IMG/VR virus record: IMGVR_UViG_3300044994_000022
Location: 1 to 20,212 of that record
Strand: one strand, 5' to 3'
Length of the DNA stretch: 20,212 nucleotides
Source of the DNA: a virus
Made by a program: the position numbers and the translations under genes. Positions 7,327 to 14,305 of this stretch are shown in pieces. The first letter of the stretch is position 1. Each line of letters starts with the position of its first letter. Below the pieces are notes generated by a model. It saw nothing but the letters and a program-made list of their open reading frames with translations, was not told the DNA's origin and ran no database searches.

Positions 7327-7843
7327 GGGCTATCCAGTTCAGCTTGATCGGGCCTGCCGATGGGGCGGAGAACGCCATTGTGACCGAGATCGTGCCGGTT
7401 CCGGCGCGGCCGGACATGCCCGCAAGGTCCAGCATGTCGGCGCTGTTTTCGTCGCTGTCATCATGCGGGGCGATCGACAGCAGCACGCGATGCGCGGCGG
7501 TCACGCCTGGCGCGGCCAGCGTGCCGGATGCCTCCATGGCATTGTTCGGCACCACCACGTGCCCGGTGCCGGACAGCACGCCTGCCGGAGCGGCCCAGGT
7601 TCCATCCGCCCGCAGGAAGGTGGCCGTGCCGCCGCCGGATGCAGGGACCAGCCCGTTGCTCGTGGCGCTGAACACCGGAATGGCGGTGCCGGTGCGCGGG
7701 CGTGTCAGCGCATCGAACACCACGCCGCGCACCAGCGCGTCCAGTTCGCGCAGGCGGACGGCGCGTTCGGGGCCGGGGCCGCGCGTGCCCAGAAGTTCGT
7801 CCAGTCTGGCGTTGCGGATGCTATCGGCGGGGGTTGCAGCCAT
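7319..7843 (-). CDS. Tail fibre-like protein (174 aa)
   Basis: The ATG at 7843 shares its A with the TGA of the upstream gene (TGATG) and is preceded by a G-rich stretch; a longer reading frame starts inside that gene but is less plausible. Residues 1-45 are helical. Residues about 58-85 contain SNGLVPASGGGTATFLRADG followed by TWAAP, the LVPAPxxG...FLRGDGTWA motif commonly seen in phage tail fibre and tail collar proteins. The rest is beta-rich (GTISVTMAFSAPSAGPIKL). It probably forms or joins part of the tail fibre. It is short for a full fibre, so it may be a connector or a reduced fibre. Confidence 0.65.
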   Translation of the reverse strand: MAATPADSIRNARLDELLGTRGPGPERAVRLRELDALVRGVVFDALTRPRTGTAIPVFSATSNGLVPASGGGTATFLRADGTWAAPAGVLSGTGHVVVPNNAMEASGTLAAPGVTAAHRVLLSIAPHDDSDENSADMLDLAGMSGRAGTGTISVTMAFSAPSAGPIKLNWIAHA

Positions 7844-9561
7844 CAGCCCGCCCCCCGCAATTCGTCGATCGTGCCCGCCACCTGCACCGACACGACAGGG
7901 ACATTTGCCAGAATCTCGACCTGCCATTCCTCGGCCATGCGCCCGGCCGGAAGCCGCGCGATCCGGTTCGCCCTGGTGATGCTGGCGATCTGCGCATCAT
8001 TGGCGAACACGCGAACCTCGAACTCGTCCTCGCTCAGCAGGGGGCGCTCTGTCCGCGCAAACAGCGCCCCGAAGCTGATGGGCGACACGCTCGAGAACAG
8101 CTTCGACCGCCAGCGGAAGCGCGCGTTGGGCCGGGCGGGGTCCGACCACAGGAAGATGCTGCGGTTGTCGTCGCCCAGGAAATACAGGTTGTTGGTGGTT
8201 TCGTCGCGCCACATGGCGGCGGGCGTGGCCAGGTTGATGCGCGTGAAATCGGGCGGGTCCGCCGTCAGGTCGATCGACGCGAACTGCCTGCCGCCGAAGG
8301 TCGAAAAGGCATTGCCGCCATGCAGCGGCGCCATGTCGCCGGACCAGCCGCCCGCATTGCCGCCGTAGATCGTATCCACGGCAGGCGGGGTATCCCAGCC
8401 ATCCGCGTTCCCGCCATAGATCACGTCCCGCGCGCCTTCCTCGTAGCAGAACAGGTACCGGCCCTTGTGCCGCTCCGCAATGAAGGTGTCGGGCTCCATC
8501 GCCTGCCACTGGCCGGTGGTGAATACACCCTGCGTCAGAATGCGCGTCTCGGTCTGGCTGATGAGCGCCAGACCTTCCGGTGCCGGATAGACCGCCGCGT
8601 AGCCGACATCCACGATGCCGCGGCGCGACAGGCAGGGGACGCCGGTTTCCATCTTCACCATTGCCATGGTGTCAGGGCTCAGTCCCTGCGCGATGTATGG
8701 CGATCCCGTTGTCAGGATGGCAAGGTTGTCGCCGAAGCACGCCAGCCCGACCACATCCCAGTCCACCGTCAGCATGTATTTTCGCGGCCATGCGTGCGGC
8801 TGCCAGGGCTCGCAGAAGTAGACCGCCTTCCCGGCAAAAGCCGCCATCATGCCGTTGGGCATGGCTGTCAGTCCTGAAAGACCGGCCGCCGGCGTGTCGT
8901 AGTCTTGCGTCTGGAGCGGTTCCTTCAGGGGGTTGGCGGCAATGTTGTAGGTCGTGGAGGTGGTCGCAATGGGGATTTGCTTGGCGAAGTAGAAGCCTGT
9001 CACCCCTGCCGCCGATGTCTGGCTGCGGTAGATGCGGCGATGGGTGATCGCGCGCCCGCCGGGGACCGTCTCGAAACCGGCGATCTGGTTCACGACGCCC
9101 GGCGACCAGTCCAGCGCCTCGGAGGGCGGCGACGGCGCCGATTCCTCGCCCAGCGACGTGACATAGGTGTAGACGTAGAGGATCGTCTCCAGATTGTCGG
9201 GGTCCGGGCTTGTCAGGTTCGTGACCGTGGGGGGCGTTTCCGGTGCGGGCAGGGCAAGGTTGTAGACGATGCCGTTGTCGCGCACCTTGGGTGCCCCGTC
9301 CCCGGTGTAGTAGATGCGATTGGCGGCAATGGGCGCCCGCGCCACGCTCACATGCCCCGCCCATCCGAGCCACGTCTCGCCGAACCGGTAGAACGTGCTG
9401 GCATTGGCGTTGAGCGTCTCGACCAGTCCGGCCTTGCGGACAGGCGCCAGCGTCGTGCGCTCGAACTCGCAGTTGATCGCCATTGCCGCATGGGTTTCGG
9501 GCAGGTTGCGAGCTGTAACCCGTGGGATGCTGCCGCGGAAGTTGGCGAGATCGATCCGCAT
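7843..9561 (-). CDS. Probable tail nozzle / packaged-DNA stabilisation-type propeller protein (572 aa)
   Basis: The N-terminus (MRIDLANFRGSIPRVTARNL, then AINCEFERTTLAPVRK) is typical of a widespread phage tail-tip protein that starts by listing 'nFrG..Pr' and 'A.NC....G.L.P'. The central part alternates beta strands (YVYTYVTSLGEES at about 129-141; later YFCEPWQPHAWP; EGLALISQTETRILTQGVF), as in beta-propeller nozzle proteins of the T7 gp12 or P22 gp10 kind. Such proteins close the portal channel and form the short tail's exit. It directly follows the two neck genes, which supports the role. The ATG at 9561 lies four bases after the TAA of the upstream gene, within a small stem. The exact family is uncertain; the structural role is likely. 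Confidence 0.55.
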   Translation of the reverse strand: MRIDLANFRGSIPRVTARNLPETHAAMAINCEFERTTLAPVRKAGLVETLNANASTFYRFGETWLGWAGHVSVARAPIAANRIYYTGDGAPKVRDNGIVYNLALPAPETPPTVTNLTSPDPDNLETILYVYTYVTSLGEESAPSPPSEALDWSPGVVNQIAGFETVPGGRAITHRRIYRSQTSAAGVTGFYFAKQIPIATTSTTYNIAANPLKEPLQTQDYDTPAAGLSGLTAMPNGMMAAFAGKAVYFCEPWQPHAWPRKYMLTVDWDVVGLACFGDNLAILTTGSPYIAQGLSPDTMAMVKMETGVPCLSRRGIVDVGYAAVYPAPEGLALISQTETRILTQGVFTTGQWQAMEPDTFIAERHKGRYLFCYEEGARDVIYGGNADGWDTPPAVDTIYGGNAGGWSGDMAPLHGGNAFSTFGGRQFASIDLTADPPDFTRINLATPAAMWRDETTNNLYFLGDDNRSIFLWSDPARPNARFRWRSKLFSSVSPISFGALFARTERPLLSEDEFEVRVFANDAQIASITRANRIARLPAGRMAEEWQVEILANVPVVSVQVAGTIDELRGAG

Positions 9562-9564
9562 GGG

Positions 9565-10230
9565 TTACACCCATTGCGCCTTGGTGCGGATGGGCGTGCG
9601 TTGCTGCCCCCGCAAGTTTCCGCTGGCGTGCGATGCGATCCTCTCCTCGAACATCGCGCGACAGACGGCTGCACGGGCCTCGTCGGTCCACGTCTCGCCG
9701 GGGAGGGCAAAAATGCGGGCAAGGGCGCCGAAGGCAACGCATTCTGCGTGCTGGCTGACGAGGAAGGGCGGCACCACGTTCAGCGGGTCAGACAGCGGGC
9801 TGACCGGGTTCATGCCGAACTGGGTGCCGTGCTGCGGTTTCAGGAAAACGGAAACCCGCAGCGTGCCGGGCCGGAACGGGATCACGGTCAGGTGCCCCGG
9901 CTCTGTCTGCGTCACATACATCGGGGCGGATTCCATGACCGTCCCTGTGAGCGACGGGTGATCGGAATCCGTGAAGCTGATCGGGATCAGCGTCTGGCCG
10001 TCGAATGTCGCCTGCTCGATCTCATGGATCGTGGTGAAGGCGGGCGCGGCCAGTGTGCGCGTGTCTGCGGTGAGCGATGCTTCCGCCAGGTGCCGCCAGC
10101 ATCGGGTTCGTTCGCAGAACTCGATGGCGGCAAGGCGAAGGTTGAACTCGGCGGTGGGGTCGGGGCAATCCGGCACATGCGGGATCACGTAGGGCAGAAG
10201 CGCCGAGATGGGCTGGATCGGGGTTGCCAT
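9565..10230 (-). CDS. Probable head-tail connector / neck protein (221 aa)
   Basis: The opening resembles small phage neck proteins that begin with an 'lPyV.P.vPgCPdp.ae..lr.AaiEFCerT..WR' pattern: here ISALLPYVIPHVPDCPDPTA, then AAIEFCERTRCWRHL (about 33-47). The middle is beta-rich (ATFDGQTLIPISFTDSDHPS). The end is helical, with CVAFGALARIFALPGETWTD and a basic tail. The family occurs next to adaptor genes in short-tailed phages. I infer that it joins the portal/adaptor ring to the tail. The ATG at 10230 follows the upstream TGA by three bases, so translation is probably coupled. No good Shine-Dalgarno is visible. Confidence 0.5.
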   Translation of the reverse strand: MATPIQPISALLPYVIPHVPDCPDPTAEFNLRLAAIEFCERTRCWRHLAEASLTADTRTLAAPAFTTIHEIEQATFDGQTLIPISFTDSDHPSLTGTVMESAPMYVTQTEPGHLTVIPFRPGTLRVSVFLKPQHGTQFGMNPVSPLSDPLNVVPPFLVSQHAECVAFGALARIFALPGETWTDEARAAVCRAMFEERIASHASGNLRGQQRTPIRTKAQWV

Positions 10231-10233
10231 GCG

Positions 10234-10938
10234 TCACGCCACCCTTGCGGCCGAACCTCCGCCGCCTTCGCCTCCGGCCAGCGCCTGAATCTGCGCGACG
10301 AACATCTGCATGTAGGCGGCCGCGCGCGCCTCGGCTGATGGCACCGCCGCGTCCTTGGCGTAGGCGCGGGCCAGCACGTAATCCCGCAGGGCGTTCTTGT
10401 ATTCGTCGCCCAGCGGGATGGTGGCGGTGTAGCTGGCGATGGCATTGGCCCCGGAAACCGGCGCTGCGAGGGTCGGCGGAAGCGCGAGCACAACCGCCTC
10501 GATCTTTCCGGTGCCGTCATTCCCCGGAAGCACGTAGTACCGGCGCGGGTCGGCGAGGTCGTAGATGACATGCTTCACCTCGGCGCCGAAGGTGGATTGG
10601 TCCGATTGCCAGTTCGGCAGGAGCGCGTCGATGTTGCGGCTGGACGGCAGGGCGCGGATTGCATTGCCGCCGACCGGCCCGCCGGGCTCGCCGTGCCCCA
10701 CGGTCAGGTTGCGGGTGATCCGGCGGATGCTGCGGTAGGCGGCGGGCAGCGTTTGCAGGGTGCCGCGGACCAGCGGGAGCGTGACGGTTTGCGACCAGGC
10801 GTTGGGTTTTTGCTCTGCCACCGCCTTCAGACCGTCGTTGAGGTAGGCGAACAGTTCCGGCGCGGGCCAGCGCACCGCGTCCTCGTCCAGAAGGGCGCGC
10901 GCGGCATCCAGCATTACGTCCCGGGCCTTGTACGGCAC
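10234..10938 (-). CDS. Phage adaptor protein, DUF6682-like (234 aa)
   Basis: The start is a GTG at 10938 with a GGAGG site about ten bases upstream. The N-terminal 45 residues (ARDVMLDAARALLDED, then RWPAPELFAYLNDGLKAVAE) match the pattern of the DUF6682 phage adaptor family, where a helical pair contains RWs..ELl.yLNdgq.aiv. A beta part follows (TLPLVRGTLQTLPAAYRSIR, about 49-68; then YYVLPGNDG). The C-terminal helices (EYKNALRDYVLARAYAKDA) are as in tail tubular protein A / gp11-type adaptors. It ends in an Ala/Gly-rich tail. The protein would form the ring below the portal that links head to tail. Confidence 0.7.
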   Translation of the reverse strand: MPYKARDVMLDAARALLDEDAVRWPAPELFAYLNDGLKAVAEQKPNAWSQTVTLPLVRGTLQTLPAAYRSIRRITRNLTVGHGEPGGPVGGNAIRALPSSRNIDALLPNWQSDQSTFGAEVKHVIYDLADPRRYYVLPGNDGTGKIEAVVLALPPTLAAPVSGANAIASYTATIPLGDEYKNALRDYVLARAYAKDAAVPSAEARAAAYMQMFVAQIQALAGGEGGGGSAARVA

Positions 10939-10959
10939 CCGTCAGCCCTCCGGTTGGGG

Positions 10960-11463
10960 CTAGGCGCCCCGTGCTTCGCGGTTGGCGAGGATTTTCGCCA
11001 CCAGAACCTCCGCGCCGCTTCTTGGCGACGCCGCCTTTCCGGTTTCCTGCGTGTATTGCAGGCGCAGCTGCCCCATCGTCATCTTTTGCAGCGCGGCCTC
11101 ATCCGGCAGGCTTTCAGGCAGGGCGTCATCGCGCGGGGCAGCGGGCGCCGCTTCGCCGTCATCCTCATCGGCGACCGGCGCTTGCCGCCGCGCCTGCGCC
11201 CTTTCCATGTCGGCGGCCAATGGCCCGGTCGGCTGCATCCCCGCCACGATGGACGGCGGCGCACCATCGTCCGCGACGCCGAAGAACCGGAACCCTTCGG
11301 TGATGGACAGGAACAGTTGCTGGTGCTCCCTGTCGGCGATCACCGCGACCTGCGCGCCGCTGCCACGGTCCTCGAAGGAATAGGCGGTGCCGTCCCTGGT
11401 GAAATGGACGTTCTGCCCTGTGGGGCGGCGTTGCAGGCACTCGATCAGCATGGATGCGGGCAT
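10960..11463 (-). CDS. Unknown phage head-region protein with C-terminal SAP/LEM-like helix motif (167 aa)
   Basis: I chose the ATG at 11463 because it has a GGAG site eight bases upstream. A longer reading frame would run into the upstream gene and begins with poor, proline/serine-rich sequence. Residues 1-70 look beta-rich (GQNVHFTRDGTAYSFEDRG, then LFLSITEGFRFFG). A charged Ala/Asp/Glu linker covers about 80-115. The end (ALQKMTMGQLRLQYTQETGK, then VLVAKILANRE) resembles the short 'eLr.lYneltGk...R..a..ki' helix-turn-helix motif found in several small phage and bacterial proteins. The function is not known. Lying between the capsid and adaptor genes, it may act in head completion. Confidence 0.6.
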   Translation of the reverse strand: MPASMLIECLQRRPTGQNVHFTRDGTAYSFEDRGSGAQVAVIADREHQQLFLSITEGFRFFGVADDGAPPSIVAGMQPTGPLAADMERAQARRQAPVADEDDGEAAPAAPRDDALPESLPDEAALQKMTMGQLRLQYTQETGKAASPRSGAEVLVAKILANREARGA

Positions 11464-11518
11464 GGCAGATGCTCCGGCGCGTTGCAGGGACGGGAATGAA
11501 CGGGCGCCGCAGCGCCCA

Positions 11519-11965
11519 TCAGTAGAACTCCACCTCGAAGGTGATCGTCTTGTTCGCGGCGGCGGTGATGTTCGAGGCGGGCTGGAGGCCGACACCAAGC
11601 GGCGTATCGCCGTTCTTGCCGACGGTCACGCGCTGCAAGAGCGTGGACACCATCGTGGTGTTCGCGGCTGTCGCGGTGATGAGCCTGTTTGTGACAAGCG
11701 CCCGCGACCCGGCCGTATCCCCCAGCGTGCCGGTCATGGGTCCGATTTCGACGTTGATCGCGCCAACGTTGGCCGTGATGGCGGTGAACAGGCCGAAGCG
11801 CGCGTGCGCGGGCCATTCGAACAGTTCCAGAATGTCCGTCGACTCCACCGTGGCCGCAAACGTGTGCGTGTGGACGAACTTGATGGGCGACCCGACACGG
11901 AACCGCGTGGGCGGCCAACCGGGGCGACCCATGCCGGTGAAAAGCGCAGTCTGGATGATAGCCAT
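11519..11965 (-). CDS. Putative head decoration or capsid-associated protein (148 aa)
   Basis: This small, beta-rich protein has no charge clusters. It opens MAIIQTALFTGMGRPGWPPT and later has FVHTHTFAATVESTDILELF and INVEIGPMTGTLGD. It contains no recognised catalytic motif. The ATG at 11965 has an AGAGGA site. Its position right after the major capsid gene is where head decoration or fibre proteins are usually encoded. The strand-rich make-up and 148-residue length fit such a role, but I cannot assign a family. It is separated from the capsid gene by a strong hairpin, which could set its expression relative to the capsid protein. Confidence 0.55.
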   Translation of the reverse strand: MAIIQTALFTGMGRPGWPPTRFRVGSPIKFVHTHTFAATVESTDILELFEWPAHARFGLFTAITANVGAINVEIGPMTGTLGDTAGSRALVTNRLITATAANTTMVSTLLQRVTVGKNGDTPLGVGLQPASNITAAANKTITFEVEFY

Positions 11966-11995
11966 GATCGCATCCTCTGGCGTGTGGTGTGGCAG

Positions 11996-12019
11996 GCCGG
12001 GCGCTTGCGCGCCCGGCCC
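11996..12019 (-). promoter_or_regulatory. Strong GC hairpin with GNRA loop after the major capsid gene
   Basis: A perfect 10-bp inverted repeat (11996-12005 with 12010-12019) has a 4-base loop. Read on the minus strand the loop is GCAA, a GNRA tetraloop. The stem starts about eight bases after the capsid stop codon. There is no T-run behind it, so it is not a classical intrinsic terminator. It may stabilise the 3' end of the capsid mRNA or attenuate downstream transcription. Confidence 0.7.
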
Positions 12020-12026
12020 GGGCGGG

Positions 12027-13127
12027 TCAGTTCGGGTTCCGGCAGGCCGCGTCGATGGCGATCACGCCAAAGTCGAGCCCGTTGAATCTGGTCTTCTTCC
12101 AGCCGCAGATCGTCCCGGCGTAGATCGATACCTGATTGTCGGCGTCGGTCAGCTTCTCGACCCACGTCATCCGCGTGCCGTTGCCTGCCGCGCCGTAGGC
12201 GATCACGCCCGCCTGCGCGCCCATCAGCAGGGACCGGCTTGCGGCCACGTTGCCGCCCGAGCCGTAGTCGGCGAAGCGCCGCACCCGCTTGTGCGTGTGC
12301 AGCACGATGTCGGCGATCATGCCAACCCCGCCCTTGAACAGCGGCGAGTTCCTGCCTTCCGCCGTCGCGGCTGCCTGCTGGTAGCGAATCCATCCGGCCT
12401 CGCCCGTTTCCGTGCGCAGGTCGTACTGGTTGTAGGGGTGCATCACCAGCACGAAATAGTTGCCGCCATCGACCGAGACCGGCGTCATGTCGACGGCGTT
12501 GACGTTCTCCTGGTTGAGGGTCATCGTCTTGACCGCAGCGCGCTCGATCAGGTTGACCGTCATCTTGTCGGCCACGGTCAGGGTGTTCTTCGACGTTGCA
12601 GCGCCCGCATACATCAGATGGGTGCTGTCGGGCGCCTGAATCGGGTTTCCGGCAAATTGCGCCTTGAACTTCGAGTCGGCGTTGATGGCGGCCAGCGTCG
12701 CGTCGCCGGACAGGTAGACGAACAGGCCGTCATCCATCCATTCCGCGATGTAGGTGCCCGTCAACTGGCGGGCCAGCGCGCGATAGTCGTGCAGCGTGCG
12801 CTTGCGGGTCATCCGGCCACCGGCCGACGCACCCTTGCGGGCCTGGTCGATCCGCACCGTGTCCTGATAGAACGACAGCGGGTCTTCGTTGCCCTCCACA
12901 ATGTCATCGCCATACGTCATGTCGCCGCGCAGGCGCATGGCGAGATCGAACCGGATTTCGTCGCCCGCATCGTCCTCCAGATCAACCTTGCGTTCGATGA
13001 TGTTGTTCGGGCCGGTGCCGATGAACCTGCGGCCAAAGTAGGACTTGGTGTCCACATCCATTGCCAGGCCGGTGGCCCAGCGTTTCACAGCCTGCGGGCT
13101 GTTGACTCCGGTGGTGGTGGTAGACAT
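12027..13127 (-). CDS. Major capsid protein, N4-gp56 family (366 aa)
   Basis: The length and motif order fit the N4-gp56 family of HK97-fold capsid proteins. IIERKVDLEDDAGDEIRFDL comes near residues 43-62, then GDMTYGDDIVEGNEDPLSFY (about 68-87), then VRIDQARKG. RTLHDYRALARQLTGTYIAE follows at about 108-127, leading to a Leu-Ser-Gly segment; VLVMHPYNQYDLR is in the second half. The protein assembles the icosahedral shell around the scaffold. The ATG at 13127 has a clear GGAG site nine bases upstream, as expected for a highly expressed gene. A run of nine C residues (minus strand) lies just upstream of that site. It sits between the scaffold region and a putative decoration gene. Confidence 0.88.
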   Translation of the reverse strand: MSTTTTGVNSPQAVKRWATGLAMDVDTKSYFGRRFIGTGPNNIIERKVDLEDDAGDEIRFDLAMRLRGDMTYGDDIVEGNEDPLSFYQDTVRIDQARKGASAGGRMTRKRTLHDYRALARQLTGTYIAEWMDDGLFVYLSGDATLAAINADSKFKAQFAGNPIQAPDSTHLMYAGAATSKNTLTVADKMTVNLIERAAVKTMTLNQENVNAVDMTPVSVDGGNYFVLVMHPYNQYDLRTETGEAGWIRYQQAAATAEGRNSPLFKGGVGMIADIVLHTHKRVRRFADYGSGGNVAASRSLLMGAQAGVIAYGAAGNGTRMTWVEKLTDADNQVSIYAGTICGWKKTRFNGLDFGVIAIDAACRNPN

Positions 13128-13150
13128 GACTGACGCGCTCCAAAGTCAAA

Positions 13151-13159
13151 GGGGGGGGG
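13151..13159. repeat. Nine-base G/C homopolymer in the capsid gene leader
   Basis: Nine G on the plus strand (nine C in the minus-strand mRNA) lie about 24 bases upstream of the capsid start, before its ribosome-binding site and outside any coding region I call. Such tracts can change length by slippage. Confidence 0.9.
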
Positions 13160-13196
13160 ACCGAGGCACGTCCTGCGCTTCGTTGGCCACTTGCTA

Positions 13197-13388
13197 TCAC
13201 ATCTGGCCCGGCTTCGCAACCGGGACGCGGCGCGGCTCGATCTCGTAGGCCAGCATCACGCTGGACGGCGCGTTGATGTTCAGGACATAGTCGCCATCGG
13301 CGTTCCGCCACAGGTGCACGCTGATGTCGTTGCCGATATAGGCGACCGCTTCCTCGCATCGGCGCAGGTTCAACTTGCGGGACCACAT
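13197..13388 (-). CDS. Small unknown protein between scaffold and capsid genes (63 aa)
   Basis: The ATG at 13388 lies seven bases after the scaffold stop and gives 63 residues. An in-frame TTG at 13415 would add nine residues and overlap the scaffold gene by 20 bases. Neither has a convincing Shine-Dalgarno, so translation is probably coupled to the scaffold gene. The protein has a basic start (MWSRKLNLRRCEEAVAYIGN) and a beta-rich remainder (ISVHLWRNADGDYVLNINAP). No family is recognised. Its place in the head-assembly cluster suggests a minor head function, without direct evidence. Confidence 0.55.
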   Translation of the reverse strand: MWSRKLNLRRCEEAVAYIGNDISVHLWRNADGDYVLNINAPSSVMLAYEIEPRRVPVAKPGQM

Positions 13389-13395
13389 CGGGAGA

Positions 13396-14265
13396 TCAGG
13401 AAAAGTAGGCTTCAAGCTGCGATGGGGTCAGCTTGGCGATCATCGCCTCCCGCCTGATCGGGTCTTCCGTGGCGTCGATCGCCGCGAAAAGCCCGGCGTT
13501 CAGGTCGCTGGTCGTCTCGCCGTTGACGCCCGCAAGGGTCTGGATCGGCGGCTCGCGCGGATCGGTGCGCAGTTGCGGCTTGCCGGGATCGGCGGGGGCA
13601 GCCGCACCGATCACCTTGCCGGTGCGCGCGGTGTAGTTCAGGCGGTAGGAATCCGCCGCCCGGTCCAGCATTTGCTGCATCGTCAGGTGCGACAGCCCCG
13701 GATCGCCGGTCACGGCGCGCACGGCCTGATCGAACCCGGCAAGGTGCTCATCGGAGAAAAGCGCCGGGTGCTGCGCCCTGTATGTCTCGCACGCCGCTTC
13801 CCATTGCCGGACAATGGCCTGACGCTGGGCCGCCATCTGGCTTTCCTGTGCCTTTTGCAGGGCGGCAGCGGCTTCCAGCGCGGCCTTGGCCTCGGCGTGC
13901 TCGCGCGCAATCCGGGTCAGCTGCTCCTGCATCTCGGCGCGGGTAATCTCGCCGTCGTCGTAGCGGGTGGTGATCTCATCCATCTCGGCGTCGAAGCGGG
14001 CGAGCTTCTCGGCGGCGCCTGCGGTGTCGGGAATCTCGATCTGCACCGGCTGTGGCGCAGCCGCGGGCGCCTGCGGTTCCGGTTCGTGTCCAGGCTGCGC
14101 GGGTGTCTCCGGCTCTGCGGCGTTCAGCATTTCCGGAAATGCCGGGTCGTCGCCTTCATTGAGGGCGTCGATTTCCTGCTGGCTGAATCCGGCGGCTTGC
14201 AGGTTTTCCAGCGTGAAATCCTCGGGCAGGTGATCGAACGGCGTGGTTCTCAGCTTGTTGGACAT
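13396..14265 (-). CDS. Probable scaffolding protein (289 aa)
   Basis: The protein is acidic and helical, without hydrophobic core motifs. Residues 1-45 carry LPEDFTLENLQAAGFSQQEI and an acidic stretch. Residues 45-80 are a Pro/Glu/Ala linker. Residues about 84-155 form a long charged coiled coil (FDAEMDEITTRYDDGEITRA onward, then EAKAALEAAAALQKAQESQM). The C-terminus is helical and ends EAMIAKLTPSQLEAYFS. This composition, and the position between portal and major capsid genes, are characteristic of phage scaffolding proteins. These direct shell assembly and leave the head before packaging. The ATG at 14265 has a GGGAG site. Sequence alone cannot confirm a family, since scaffolds diverge quickly. 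Confidence 0.75.
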   Translation of the reverse strand: MSNKLRTTPFDHLPEDFTLENLQAAGFSQQEIDALNEGDDPAFPEMLNAAEPETPAQPGHEPEPQAPAAAPQPVQIEIPDTAGAAEKLARFDAEMDEITTRYDDGEITRAEMQEQLTRIAREHAEAKAALEAAAALQKAQESQMAAQRQAIVRQWEAACETYRAQHPALFSDEHLAGFDQAVRAVTGDPGLSHLTMQQMLDRAADSYRLNYTARTGKVIGAAAPADPGKPQLRTDPREPPIQTLAGVNGETTSDLNAGLFAAIDATEDPIRREAMIAKLTPSQLEAYFS

Positions 14266-14305
14266 GTCAGTCTCCCATCGTCGTGGCAGGTGCGAGGTCG
14301 ATTTG

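Noticed and set aside
7844-7927. Upstream extension of the 174-residue fibre-like gene
   Set aside because: It lies fully inside the nozzle gene and is Gly/Arg/Cys-rich. The ATG at 7843 forms a normal TGATG junction.
11464-11598. Upstream extension of the 167-residue gene
   Set aside because: It would overlap the preceding gene by 80 bases and encodes Pro/Ser/Arg-rich sequence. The ATG at 11463 has a proper GGAG site.
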